DNA of 64,000 bases, taken from contig OZ251238.1 of assembly GCA_965240325.2 (NCBI GenBank), positions 1,116,001 through 1,180,000 of the forward strand, given 5' to 3'. The translations under genes and the position numbers were made by a program. The notes under the pieces are model-generated. The model was not told the origin of the DNA and did no database searches. It saw only the letters and a program-made list of their open reading frames with translations. This document shows, in pieces, positions 21,033 through 33,100 of the stretch. The DNA comes from Rebecca billardiae RCC1528. Its lineage: Eukaryota > Haptophyta. Within the stretch, counting starts at the first letter, position 1; each line of letters begins with the position of its first letter.

Positions 21033-21658
21033 TTACCGATTTCAGGCACCCGTGGAAGTCAATCACGATTCACTTTGACCCTCTTCGATCGTGCCGATTA
21101 GATCGATCGAGATCGATCGTGTTTGTGGATCACGAGTTCGATCGCGAATCGATCTGCCGATCCGAACCCGATCACAACTCACGTTCAATCGACATCGATC
21201 GGCAAAGCGGGTGCGTTCGATCGTGATCGATCATCTACTCCGATTCACAAACGATCGTGATCGATCGCAATCGATCACGAAGAAGCAAATCGATGGCTCG
21301 CCTTTTGTGATGACTGATACCAGCTAAATCGGTCGCAATTTTGTAAGTGATACATAGGCGTCATGATGAGGTATCGATCGATTCGTTGAATGTGTTTCGT
21401 AAATCGATCGTTTCGATCTCAAACGCGATCGATCCCAATCAATCGAGGTTCGCCGATCGATCGAGATCAAATCAGAATCACGAGCTGTTCAACTCAGTTC
21501 GGATCGAGATTGGATCGGCGAACTGATCTGGCCAATCACAATCGATCACAACCCACCCACTTCGATCGCGATCGATTCGGATGAAGGACCAAAGCAGAAC
21601 TGATCCGACTTGATTCTGACTTCGACGATTGACTTCCACGGGTGCCTGAAATCGGTAA
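21033..21658. mobile_element. MITE-like element with 32-bp perfect inverted repeats and TA flanks
   Basis: The left end, beginning TTACCGATTTCAGGCACCCG at 21033, is the exact reverse complement of the right end, finishing CGGGTGCCTGAAATCGGTAA at 21658. The match runs for 32 bp inside the element, or 34 bp counting the flanking TA dinucleotides, which could be the target duplication used by Tc1/mariner-type elements. The interior encodes no protein and is packed with CGATCG, GATCGATC and ATCGATCG palindromes. It is therefore a non-autonomous element or a foldback structure. No transposase is present in this window. Confidence 0.75.
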
Positions 21659-21660
21659 TA

Positions 21661-21722
21661 CTAAGAATAATAAGAGACGCACACAGCTCTGACTGGCAGG
21701 CGAGATACAGTTTACTAAGAAC
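21661..21722 (-). repeat. dispersed repeat family, copy 2
   Basis: Directly abuts the right end of the inverted-repeat element. Read on the minus strand it contains TTCTTAGTAAACTGTA, TCTCGCCTGCC and GAGCTGTGTGCGTCTCTTAT, the same blocks as the copy at 6865-6915 but permuted, as if cut from a tandem or circular arrangement. Confidence 0.75.
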
Positions 21723-21922
21723 AAGCGGTCCTTGTTCCTTGTTCGCCGCATGATCGGCAATGCCAATGTAATATATGACGATGTAGTATGTTATGCCCAC
21801 TGCTACGCAGTCACCAGATCGGCGACGTCGTCGACAGTTGGGATACCTCCAAGTGGAGGCCCGAGTGGTTGCAGCCCACTGTGCCACCAGGGTACTTGCG
21901 GCTGCGACGTGTTTGCAGCACA

Positions 21923-21966
21923 AGAATAAGAGACGCACACAGCTCAGGCAGGCGAGATTGGGAAAA
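21923..21966 (-). repeat. dispersed repeat family, copy 3
   Basis: Minus-strand match to the family (AATCTCGCCTGCCTGAGCTG, then TGTGCGTCTCTTATTCTTG). Together with copy 2, in the same orientation, it brackets about 200 bp that contain no recognisable gene. Confidence 0.8.
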
Positions 21967-22981
21967 GAAATAAATCGACCCGCCTCCGGCGGACTCACCA
22001 CCATCCGGCTACCATCCCCGACGCCAGGCATGCTTCGCTTTAGCGTGCGCAATCGGCTCAGGCAGTCAGGCGACGATCTCAGGTCTCAGGAGTCAGGACA
22101 CTGGACAGCCGGAGACTCAGCGACGGTGCAGGCTGGAGCTAGCTAGTAGCTGACCCGCGGGCCGCATGACGGTCCACTCGGTCGGAGTGGCTATTATGAG
22201 TGGCTGCGGCGCTGCGACGCCAGCGCTTCCCGAACCGTTGCGGACCCTCGTCCATGCGCACCATGCGTTGCGCAGCGTGTTCTGGCGTTTGTTCGCGTCG
22301 GAGGAATGAAGTGCTGCGCCGTGCCGAGAATGCAAAGCCGCCAAAGCGTGGGCTGTCACGCGCAGTCCGAGGACCCCCGGTCTAGTCGTCGTCATTGTTT
22401 TCAGTGTGCCGTGCAACCGCTCACGACCAACCCATGCGCGCCCAAGTGCCGAGCCCGAGCCCGAGCCGCACGGCGCATGCGCGGGCACGCCGTCTCGGAT
22501 CGCGCCTTCGCGCGGCACACCGCGCTGTCGTCGAGCTGTCCTGCGAGGCCGGGCCGGCAGGCACGCGCATTCGCGATGGCAGGAGTGAAGCGCACGGCAC
22601 TGGAGCCAGCCACGCATTTGTGTGCGACGACCGCATCAGCCGACACCCCAAGGAGTGCCGCCGCTTGTCAACGCAAAATGCCAACGCGCGCGCGGCGCGT
22701 CGCTGCACGCTGGCGCCGAGCCCCCGGGCGCTCGGTCTTCGAAGCCGCACGCAGCCGAGCGCTCTTCTGAAACACCCACTGATATCGACCTCTCCAAGCT
22801 GCCTTTCGCTCCCACACCGGCACCGGTCGCTCCCTCGCCCTGCACGACAGCCCTTCTCATCACTGTTGTCATTGACCGAGTTGGGCGGGACGGTAGGTCA
22901 GACCGCCATCGTGCGGCGTCGCCGACCGAGGCGAGCGGTTGGCGCGCTCACCGACGTCGCCCGCGGGCGCACACGCGCGCC
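21967..22981. other. intergenic region upstream of the methyltransferase-like gene
   Basis: No supported coding sequence; open frames on both strands are random in composition. GC content rises again towards the downstream gene. The promoter of the gene starting at 22982 should lie in the last part. Confidence 0.55.
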
Positions 22982-24291
22982 ATGCGGGCGCTTGCGATCG
23001 GCTTCCTCGGCGTGCTGATCCCGGTCATCACCCTCTTGCTCGCGGCGAAAGCATTCGCCCCGCCCGTCCGGGTGGAGCAGGCCTCCGTCCTGCAGCGCGT
23101 CGAGCTGCTCGAGCGGCGCGTGGGCGCGCTTGAGAACCGCGGAGCAGGCGGCGCGCTCCCGCTCGCCGGGTCGGCGCCGTCGGCCGCGGCGGCGTCCACG
23201 CCAGCGGCGGCTCCGGCGCGCCTCGCATCCGCGCCGGCAAGCGTGCCCGAGGACGCCCCGGCCGGCGAGCTCCAAACAGGCGACACAGTGCTCCCCGAAT
23301 CCATCGCAGAAACTGGCTCGTCGATCGAATCGATCGAGGCCCTGTACCGGCGGTATGGCGCGGACGTCAAGCGGCTGAAGCGGACGGTGATGACGTGGGC
23401 GAACAAGACGGACCTGCACCAGGGCGTCGAGGACGTCGAGGCCGAGATCATGTACATGCGCATCCGCGCGCTCCGGCCGGCGCGCGTCGCCGAGCTCGGC
23501 TTTGGCCAGGGTCTCGCCTCCACCTATATGCTCCAGGTGTGCGCTCGCGCGCGCGAACGGCGCGCGCAGCGCGCGCACGGGTGGCGAAGCGGGTGGTGCG
23601 CGGCCCGGCGCGAGCCACGCGCGGCCCACACCATCCCGCCCGTCCCCGCGCCCGCCCGCCGTAGGCGCTCGAGGACAACGGCGGCGCCGGGCGGCTGTAC
23701 ACCTTCGACATTAAGGACCAGTGGGACCGCGCGCGAACGATGCCGGAGGCGCTGGTGCACAGGTGGACGCTCACGCTGGGCGACGGCAGGAAGACGCTCG
23801 ACCGGTTCGCGCCGTACGCGTACGTCCACTCCGACGCCGAGCACTCCACCACCTTCGCGCAGTGGCTCGCCGTGTGGCTCGGCAAGAAGCAGCAGCGGCT
23901 CGCGCCCTCGGGGCAGGGCGCGAGCACGCTCGTCTCCTTCCACGATGTTTACAAGTGGCTGCCCAAGACGGCAGAGGGGCGGTGCCTCATGCGGATGAAG
24001 CGGGGGAACGGGATCACGGCGGAGGGCGCGATCATGCTCAAGTTCGCCCGCTCGCGCGCCACGCACCCGCCGCAGGACTCCTTCTCCGTCGCGCCCAGCC
24101 ACTTCCCGGACAACTGGGCGCGCGTGCAGGCCGCGCGACACGCGGTCGGGCTGGACGACGACTGGGTGTGCGACGCCGCCAAGTACTCCGATCCGAAGCA
24201 CTTCAAGAAGAGCTGGGGCCAGATGACGGCCGAGTGCAAGCGCATGCAGCGCGAGCGGCCGAACAACCCGAGCATCTTCTTCTCCGTCTGA
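22982..24291 (+). CDS. type II membrane protein with methyltransferase-like domain, 2 exons
   Basis: Exons 22982-23536 and 23665-24291; one 128-bp intron begins GTGTGC and ends TAG, giving 393 aa. A membrane anchor sits at the N terminus (ALAIGFLGVLIPVITLLLAA). A short coiled coil (VEQASVLQRVELLERRVGAL) and an Ala/Pro-rich stem follow, the usual layout of Golgi or ER type II enzymes. The domain begins near residue 120; VAELGFGQGLASTYML resembles the SAM-binding motif I of class I methyltransferases, and GRLYTFDI after the splice would be motif II with the acidic ribose contact. Later segments include STLVSFHDVYKWLPKT (a motif IV-like strand). The best general match is the Methyltransf_24 group, whose substrates are often unknown. 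The start is chosen because the membrane anchor follows it immediately. Confidence 0.6.
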
Positions 24292-25147
24292 CTTTGTCGA
24301 GTCACATCATGACTCACATCTGCTGAGTGCAACATTGGTGTCTGGACTGTCTGGTGATACTGATCGTCACACAGCTACTTATGAATACGACTGTTAAATC
24401 TGAACGATCGACGACGACATCATCATCATCATCGTCATCGCGCCATCATCGATCGCGGTCGCGCGCGTACTATAACTATTAGTACTCGCTCACCCGGTCC
24501 GCGCACTAGGCGGGGTCCATGACAGCAGCCCATTGATTTGTGATTTTCTTCAACCATGCGATTTAGGTGTCTGACGAGCGTGGCGCTTGCGGAGTCACTT
24601 ACAAATATGTCCCAGAGCCCAGCCCAGCCGTTGGAAGCACTCAAAACCGACTCCGCGCGCCGTTGCGCGGTCGTGCGCGCACGCCAGCTGCGCCACTGTG
24701 TCACATACAGATTCAGCCAAACGTCAAGGACTTGTTATGGCGGCTAAATGACGGTATGTCGTCGGACTTACTTATTCATAACCGTTGCAACCCGCCCCAA
24801 CAAAATTAAGGTGGAATTGCGCTAAATTTTAGTAGGCATGATGAGTGCGCGTAGCGGTCGGTGAAAAACTACTCCAAGATCGAGCATTTTACCCATTTAA
24901 TTAGAGATCCCCTACCCACACATACGCACAGGCTTACCCGTTTATATATAATACGGGTGCACTCTCCTATATATATTCATATTGGTGCCTATATGCGGGT
25001 ACCGTGTTCAATATTGAGACTGGGTCATCCGAATAGGCGGCCGCCGCCGCGGAGCGACAGTCACTGCGGCTGCTCATGCCACTCGAACAGTGCCGCAGCA
25101 AGCCCGCACGGGCCTGATGCGGGCGGCGGGCTGCGTGCCGAGGCACA
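24292..25147. other. intergenic region, no gene recognised
   Basis: Contains a CATCAT triplet run near 24418-24440 and AT-rich segments with TATATATA near 24940-24975. A 63-residue frame at 24556-24747 has no protein-like features. Nothing else is seen. Confidence 0.6.
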
Positions 25148-26650
25148 CTAGCAAGACCACCTCTGAGCATGCCACCATCCCAACACTCGCAGGAGAGCCC
25201 TCCGGCTCCGCCGTCGAGGCTTGCGTGCGCAGACTGGCAGTCGATTGCCGCCGCCAAGCTTGCCGCGGTCCGTTCGGCGACTTCCAAGCCCGTACTCTGT
25301 GTCACCGGCATCGTCGCCGTTCGTCGTACCCCGGCCCACGCGAGGCTGCCACCGGTTCACCACTACTGCGACGGACTGCGCACGCTTCGCCACGCGCTCG
25401 CCCCGAAGCTCCGCCGCTCTCCTCTCGCGCTTGAGCTCGGCGCCGTCGGCAGCCATGGCCGCCCGCTCGGCCGCAGCGCGATCTGTGCCACAGCACGCGC
25501 TGCGCTCGGCTTCGTCGGCGCGCAAGCTGGCGCGCGCAGCGTCGGCGACGGCGCGCGCGGTCGCCTTGCGCGACGAGTCCAGCTCCACCTGCTGCTCCGA
25601 GATGATCGCGTGCTCAGCAGGAGTCACGCGCTGCTCGTGCAGCGGCACCGTCACGCGGCCTGATGCGGAAATGCGCGGCGCGTCAGCGTCGGGGTGCGAG
25701 TCGAGGTCGCGGAAGGGGCAGCTGACGTGGGCGGCGCCCAGCAACTGGTCGTCGGTGTCCAGCTCCGCCAACCTCTCCGCCGCCGACGCGCCCAGCTTCA
25801 GGCTCAGGATGCGCTCCACGTCCTGGCGCTTGCCCTTCGACCACCTGTGCACGGTCATCAGCCAGTTGCCGATCATCTCGAGCCGCGGCGAGTCGTGGCG
25901 CGCCGAGATGCCGTGCACGTCCGCGCAGGCGTGCGCGACCTTCTTGGGCTTCCTCATCCCACCGTCGCCCGCGGTCTGGGCGTACGCCGCGGTGAACACT
26001 CTGACCAACTGCTTGCGCTTCCTCAAGTTCTTCTCGAGCATGAGGTCCACGAGCGTGCGGAGGAGGTCGAGGAGCACGAAGTTGAGCACCGATGCGTACC
26101 GCGGGTGCGTGCCGGCCACGAAGCGGCAGCCAAAAGTGTGCATCACGTGAATGGCGCGCGCCGCCGCCGCCGTCTCCTCGACCTGCTCCACGCGGACGTT
26201 GATGTCTGGCGGCAGCTCGAGCCTTGACTGCTGCACGCCATCGTGGCCGTCCGCGGAGGAGGTGAGCCCCTCTGCGGTGCTGGCGGGGACCTCGGGCGGG
26301 TCGCACATGTCCATGGACACGCGCACATCATCATCCGCCACGCCCTGGACCTCGTCATGCCCGGCGCGGCGGCCCGCAAGTTGGTCGGCGTCGAGCGCTC
26401 CTTGCGGCCGAGGCGTCGGGGGAGAGTCTGAGCACGAGAGCGCGGTGTCGGGTGAGCGAGAAGGCTGCGTCGAGTCGTTGTCGATGTCCACCCCACCGCG
26501 TAGGTCATGTTCGTCTCCGCGTAGGTCGCCAGCACGTGCTGCTAGGACTCGCTCCTTGGTCGCGAGCAGCACACGTTGAGCACGCAGATGCAAATTATGA
26601 AGCACGAGCTTCGGTTGAACCACGACTCCCAGCGAGAGCCCGGTCCGCAC
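25148..26650 (-). CDS. hypothetical protein with helical core and coiled coil
   Basis: 500 residues in one open frame; no family is recognised. The first 130 residues are polar and low in structure. Residues about 165-330 look like a folded helical domain: AIHVMHTFGCRFVAGTHPRY, then SVLNFVLLDLLRTLVDLMLE, KNLRKRKQLVRVFTAAYAQT, EMIGNWLMTVHRWSKGKRQD and VERILSLKLGASAAERLAEL. Residues about 380-440 are Ala/Glu/Arg-rich heptad-like sequence likely to form a coiled coil. There is no signal peptide and no membrane span, so a cytosolic or nuclear protein is expected. The true start may be an internal Met such as that in SMDMCDPPEVP. The Arg-rich C-terminal 60 residues may be beyond a missed splice site. 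Confidence 0.45.
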   Translation of the reverse strand: MRTGLSLGVVVQPKLVLHNLHLRAQRVLLATKERVLAARAGDLRGDEHDLRGGVDIDNDSTQPSRSPDTALSCSDSPPTPRPQGALDADQLAGRRAGHDEVQGVADDDVRVSMDMCDPPEVPASTAEGLTSSADGHDGVQQSRLELPPDINVRVEQVEETAAAARAIHVMHTFGCRFVAGTHPRYASVLNFVLLDLLRTLVDLMLEKNLRKRKQLVRVFTAAYAQTAGDGGMRKPKKVAHACADVHGISARHDSPRLEMIGNWLMTVHRWSKGKRQDVERILSLKLGASAAERLAELDTDDQLLGAAHVSCPFRDLDSHPDADAPRISASGRVTVPLHEQRVTPAEHAIISEQQVELDSSRKATARAVADAARASLRADEAERSACCGTDRAAAERAAMAADGAELKRERRAAELRGERVAKRAQSVAVVVNRWQPRVGRGTTNGDDAGDTEYGLGSRRTDRGKLGGGNRLPVCARKPRRRSRRALLRVLGWWHAQRWSC

Positions 26651-27084
26651 GAGTCATGGCTACCCGTCCGCAGCCGCCCAGCCGCTTGACGAGGCGCCTG
26701 CACCGAGGTGGGTGCGCCCAATGGCGAGCGGACGGCCGTCGATGAGGGCCATCAGCCTCGCCGACCCCGTTCAGAGCTCCGCTCCCGCGCCGGGGCCAGC
26801 CGAGCGCGGATTTGGAATCTGCCGATCGCGAAAACCCGCCGAACAAGTTCTGAATGGAAAAGAAAAGAAAATCAAAACTCAATTTAATCTGATGGACCCC
26901 CTACGCGCACGCGCGAGACTAGTGGCTCCGCGCCCTCGTCAGCAGAGGCCCAGCCGCGCTGCGCCAGCCGCGCCGGCGCGGGCAGTCAGTCCGTATCGGC
27001 GATCAATGGCGGATCATATGCTCGCATCATCACTCACAGACAGGCGCATGCTGCTCGTCGCTCGACCCGCCGCCCGCGTCATCG
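26651..27084. other. intergenic region
   Basis: Lies between two minus-strand genes. An AT-rich patch at about 26845-26895 (GAAAAGAAAAGAAAATC) could be a promoter element of the upstream unknown gene or a 3' signal. No coding sequence is supported. Confidence 0.55.
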
Positions 27085-30000
27085 TCACTTGCGCCGCCAC
27101 GCGGGCGCCTTTGCAGGCGTGATCGACTCGCCATTCTTGCGGCGCGAGAAGAGCGCCGCCAGCTCGTCCGAGACAAGGTCGTCGCCCGAGGGCTGGCGGT
27201 CGGAGGCGCCCAAGCCGCGGCGCGGCGCCTGCGACGGCACCATGGACTGCGTCTGCCGAAGCGATCGCACGCTCGCCACGGTCGCGGCGGTCGCGGCGAG
27301 GCTGCCGAGGACGGGTGCCGGCGGCGGCGGCGGCAGCGGCGCCGCGGCGCCGCGCGAGGCGGCTGGCTCGTCCTCGTCGTCCTCGTCGCCATCGTCGCCC
27401 AGGATGTCGCGCAGGCTGTCGTCGTCGATGGAGAAGGAGAAGTCGTGCTGCTCGGCCGCGCCCGCACTACTCTCCCGCCGCACCTCGCGCGGCGGCGTGT
27501 CGCCAAAGCCGTCGCCGCTGCCGTCGCCGCCGCCACACATCGCCTCCTCGCGCGAGCGCGCCTTGCTCAGCAGCGAGCGGTTGAACTGCGCCGCGGGCGG
27601 CTCGGCCGGCGCGAGGAGCATGTGCCCCGCCGAGATGCTGATGCTCGCCACGGCCTCGTTGATGTTCGCCGGCCTCGCGCCCTCCGCGCCCGGCTGCGTG
27701 CCGAGCGGTCCGGGCGACGGCGGCAGCTGCGGGAGGTCCAGCGTCAGCGGCTCGTGCGCCGGTACCGGAACGGACGCGGTCCGGGGGCGGAGTCCGGGCG
27801 TGCCGCCGGTGTTGAGCCCGCTCCCCTGCCGCCGGAGCACCGCCTTCTCCGCCGCCTGCTTGCCCACCGCCGCGGCGAGGTGCTTGCCCAGCCCGGGCTG
27901 GCGCATCGAGCGTGGCGAGAAAACGGACGCCGGGTCCGCCGCCGAGCGCTCGAGGCGCGCACCGACAGCGGGACGGCCCCACTGCCGCGACGGGTTGGTG
28001 CGCGGCGAGGGCAGGCCGTTGCGCGTCGAGCGGCCTGGCGTGCGCGGGCCGCTACCACCGCCACTGTTCCGCCCGCCTGCAGCCCGACGCCGCGCGCGCA
28101 AGGCGTGAGGGGTGGGGGCGACGGGTGAGCGTGCGATGAAACGGTGTGTGCCGCGCATGCAATCGTGCGCGTGCGTGCACGCCGAGCGCCGCGCGCGCGA
28201 CACGGGCACGCACCGGACTGGCGGCGAGTCTTGCTCACGCCACCGGACGTCTTGGCGATCGCGTTGATGGCGTTCGCCGCGTGCTGCCCGGGGCCCAGCG
28301 CGTGGTTTGCGAAGCGCCTCGGCCGCTGGATGCCATGCGCGCCGCCAACGTCTGTATGCCGTTTGCGTGCCTCCTCCAGCCGGCGAGCCTCCTGCGCGGG
28401 TGGGACCGGGGCCGCAGGCGGAGAGACGCGCGCGCAAGTGAGTGACGCGTCGCAACGGCGGGCAGCGCGCAGTGCGTGTGTGCGTGCGTGCGCGCGCTGG
28501 TCGCGCGTGCGCGCGCTGGTCGCGCGTGCGTGCACGCATGCACGCGCGCGCGCAGGCACACGCGCGCGCGCGCGGGTTCGGCGGGAACGAGGGCGGCGCG
28601 GCGGGTCGAGCCGCGCGGCACGCACCCGCGCCTTGGTCTCCGCCTCCTTCTGGATCTCGATGCGCGCGCTGACGAACGCCTGGATCGCCGTCTGCAGCGC
28701 GCCGAGCGCCTCGCCGAGCGACTCCTCCGACTCGGCGAAGTAGCGCGCGCACTCGCTCTGCTCTGTCTCGAGCTGCTTCAGCATGGCTGCCACCGACTCG
28801 CGCTTGAGCGCAGCCGCCGCCCGGAACGCCGCGACCATGTCGGGGAAGGCGTCGTCGTCGAGGGCGAACGAGCCGCTGACCGCGCCGTTCGTGCCGCCGC
28901 CCTCGATGTTCTTCGCCGCGCTCTCCACCTTGTCCACGCTCGCGCCGAGCTCGCCGGCGGCCTTGCGCAGCTCGTCGGCCGAGTGCGTGAGCACGCACGC
29001 GACCGCCGCGCCGTCGCCCTCGAGCGTGGGCAGCACGCCGGCGTGGTGCTGCATCATGTGCCGCGCGACGTAGTGCATCAGCGTCGGCGTCGCGTCCTTC
29101 GCGTCCGCCTCCGCGTTCGGCTTGATCAGCAGCACCTTGTTGAGCGCCTCAAGCCGGAACCCGGCCGCGCCCGCGCGCATCGAGCCGGCGTTGAGCGTGT
29201 TGCCGACCTGCAGGACGGTCGCGAGCAGCGCGCGCACGCTGTCCGACGCGCGCAGCTCGCCGAGGGCCTCGCGCGCGCGCTCGGCGTTCGCGAGCAGCTC
29301 GTCGGCGCGCTCGCCGAACCGGCGAACCTCCACCACCGCCTTGAGCCTCGGCTCCAAATTGGGGAATTTGGCCAATTCGAGGAAAATCGCCTCGGGCTCG
29401 GTCAGCTCGGCGACGAGGTGCTCGGGCAGCGGCGAGTTCGAGCCCGGCTTGACGCCGAACTTGGCCTCGGCCTCCTCGAGCTCGGCCGCGCTCGGCTTGA
29501 TCTTGAGCAGCGCGTCGCACGTCTCCGCCGTCAGCTCCTCCTGGTCCAGCGTGAGTAGCAGCCGGGTAATCGAGCCACCCGGCCGGAGGCCGTGCTTCTT
29601 GGTGGTGATGTTGATGTTGAGCTGGCGGCGCGCGTCCAGCATGTGGTGGCCGCCGCCGCCGTGCGCGGAAGGGCGCTCGGCGAGCGTGGTGCGCCGCGCC
29701 TCCGCCTGCTTCGCCGCGAACAGCCGCTTGAGCATCCGCGCGTCCAGCGGCTTCGGCGTGTACACGGGCGGCGGCAGCGGCGACGGCGGCACCTCGGCAT
29801 CCTCAGGCACCGGCCTCGCACCGAGCGGCTTGCCGGCGGTGGCAGCCAGCTGCTCCTGCTTGGCCGCCGCCATCTCGGTCGCCGCCTCGATCATGGACCA
29901 CACGCAGCTCGGGTGTAGCTGCGTCTTCGCCACCTTGCGCCAGTGCAGCTGCTTGAGCGCCGGCGCCTGCGCCGAGCTGGTCGCGAGCACCGCGCTGCCG

Positions 30001-30112
30001 GCGCCGCCGAGCGAGGGCGGCGGCGGCGGCGGCGGCACGGAAGGCGCACCTGGCGCTGGCGGCGGCGGCGGCGGCGGCGGCGGCATGCTGCCGCTGTTGG
30101 TGGCACGCGGCG

Positions 30113-30144
<32 letters not shown>

Positions 30145-33100
30145 GGCGGTGGTGCGGCGGGCGTCTCTGCAGCAGCCAGCTGCCGCGGCGGCGGTGGCGG
30201 CGGCGGTGGCGGCGGAGGCGGCGGCGGCGGAGCGGCCACGGGCTTGGGCGGCGGCGCGACGCCCTCGGCAGTCATCGTCGCCTCCGACGCTCCGGCGCTG
30301 ACTCCGGCGTGCACTGGCGCGGGCGGGGCGGGTGCGCCGTCCTCCGCCGACATTGGCACCGCGTCCACACCCGACTCGGCCGCCGACGCCTCCGCAGCGG
30401 CCGCGACCGGCGGCGGGTCCACCGCCATCGCTTCTGCGCCTTCGTGCGCGCCGCTGCCGCCCTCCACGTCGGCATCGCGCGAATCATCCTGCAGTGCGGC
30501 CGCGCTCGCGGCCGTGTCGGCGGCGGCCTGTCGCGCGAGCCGCGCCGAGGTGGGCTTGAGCACGGGCGCCGCCTCCTCCACATCCATGCCCACGACGCTC
30601 TCGCCCTCGTGCGCCGCGCTCGCCATCGCCTCGGGCTCATCGGCCGAGGCACCCGCCGCCGCCTCGTCGGCAACACCGCCTGCCGTCGCCGCATCGGCCG
30701 CGCCGTCGCCGTCGCCCGCGGCCAGCTCGCAACCGCCGTCGGCAACCGAGCCGGCGGCCGCGGCGGCTGCGTGGGGCTCGGGGTCGTCCGCGTCCACGAC
30801 GGCATGCGCGGCGGCCTCCTCGGCCACCTCCGCGGCACCGCCGCCGTCGGCAGCAGCAGACTCGTCAGCGGAGGGGACACTGTGGGATGTGTCGCCCGCT
30901 GCCGCCTCGGCGCGCGCCGCGGCGGGCGGCGACGGCGGCGCAGGTGGCGCCATCGGCGCAAGCTCCGAGGCGTGCAGCACGGCAGCTGGCTCGGTCTGTG
31001 CGTCGACGGGCAGGGGCTGCGCCTGCTGCACAGGGACCTCCTCCTCCTCCTCCTCCTCCGAGTCCGCCATTGCTGCCAGCCGCGCGGCGGCCTCCGGAGT
31101 GCACGCCGGCATTGCGGCGAGCCGCGAGCGCGCGCCAACGACGTCAGATGGCGACGGCGCAGGCGCGGGGCTGCTTGTCACGGCCAGCTCGGCGGCACTC
31201 GGCGGCGGCGGCGGCGGTGCGCGCGCGGCGGGCACGAGGGTGTCCGTGCCCGGAGTCGCAGCCATCGGCTCGGCCGCCTCGGCGGGCGACGGCGCCGCCT
31301 CGGCAAAGCCTACAACCACCTCGCGAACGTCGTCACTGCTGTCAGCCGCCGCCGCCTCCGAACCCTCCGAACCCGCCTCAGCATCAACGCCGCTGCCCTC
31401 CGCAGGGAGCTCGCGCACGGGCGTGCGCTTCGCCAGCGCCGAGAGCTCGTCCAGGTCGAAGAGCGCGTGTGGCGCGCCGAGCGTCGCGGAGGGCTCGGCC
31501 ACCGAGGCGGCAGGCGAGACACGCCCGCCTGCCGCAGCCTCTGCAGCCTGCGGCTCCGCCACCGCACCGGTGGGAGTGACAGCCGGCTCAGCTCCGGCTG
31601 GCTCCGGCGCCTCGACAACCTGAATCTCGGGCCGCGAGTGCGGCGTGGGCTCGGCGGGATCGGCACGAGGATCCGGCGCGGCACCACCACTCGCTGCGCT
31701 CTCGCCCGGCTCGGCCTTCTCCTCGGCCCCGCCATCGGCGGCGGCGGCATCGGCGGCGCCGCGCGCGGCGGCGGCGGCCGCGACCGAGATTGCAATCTCG
31801 CCGATGGCATCTGCGCCGTCGCTGCCGAGAGCGGCGGCTGGCTTGGACGGGGTCCTCGACGCCGGGCGCGGCGGCGGCGGCGGTGGCACGGCCGACTTGA
31901 CCGCCTCCCGCGGCGTCGACTGCGCCTTCAGCCCATCAGCCGCCATCGCCGCCGCGCGGCCCGTGCTCGGGGCGAGCCGACCCGCAGGGGAGAGACCCGG
32001 GGAGAGACCCGTGGGGGCGAGGCCGGCCGGGGAGAATGATGGGGAGGACCCGAGCTTGGCGCCGTCCTCGCACGCGCGCCGCTCGGCGACGGCGGCCTGC
32101 GCGAGGGCGAAGGAGCCGCGCGTGGCGCTGCCCTTCCGCTGCGTCACATTGACGGACTCCCCCTTTGACGGCGTCCCAACCGGCTCCGGCTCCGCCGCCG
32201 GCTGCCCCGGAGCCGCGGCTGTGGGCGACGGCTGCGGCTGCCGCTGCGGGCTCGGAGACGGCTTCGGCTGCTGCGGGCTCGGCGTCGGCTCGGTCGGAGG
32301 CTTGGTCGGGCGCAGGACGTCCTTGGGATGCGGCGGCGGCGGCGGCGGCGGCAGGCCGGGCGACGGCGACGCCCGCACCGCGGGCTTCTCCGAGCTCGGC
32401 GTGCGCTGCTCTGCGCGCGCACCGGCGCCGGAGGCGGGCGTGCGCGCAGCGTGCGGCGTGTGCGCCTGCGTCGGTGTCCCCGTGGCGACGGCGCGCGCGA
32501 GCGCGGCCGCGGGCGGCGGCGGAGGCCCAGCGCTGCGCGGAGCAGAAGGTGGCGCCACCGGGCTCTCCACGGGCGTCCGTGACGTCGAGCCGCTGCCCTC
32601 GCGCGCTGCGCTGCGCGGCGGCGGCGGCGGCGTGGCGGCGGGCGCGTGCTGCGGCGGCGTCGGCGGCGTCTGTGGGACCGCCGCGGGCCCGGCAGGCGGC
32701 GCCGGCGAGGCCGCAGCGCCAGACGGCGCGCCCAAGGCGGCGCCCTCCAGCAGCGCCCCGGGCGGTGGCGGCGGCGGCGGCAGCCGCGCCTTCTTCTTCG
32801 GCGAGGTGAGCGCCTGCTCGACCTCGTGCGCCGCCGCGAGCGCGACGCCTGCGCTCTCCTCCGGCGCGGCGGCGGCGTGCGGCGCGTCGGTCTGGATGGG
32901 CTTGCGCTTCGAGCCCGTCGGCGGGCCGGTGTGCTGGCTCGCGTCTTGCGCGGCGGCCGAGCTGACGTCGACCGGCGGTGGTGGCGGCATGTCGTTGGCC
33001 GCGGCCGCACCCGGCGGCTTTGCGCCGCCTCCGAGTGAGAACCGAGGCAGCTGGATGTTGAAGGACGGCATCGAGGGCAGGTGCGGCAGGGCAGAGGGCG

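Noticed and set aside
29122-31623. An 833-residue plus-strand frame opposite the formin
   Set aside because: Poly-Gly, poly-Ala and poly-Ser are the mirror image of the formin's Pro/Ala/Glu codons. It has no domain, while the minus strand encodes a clear FH2.
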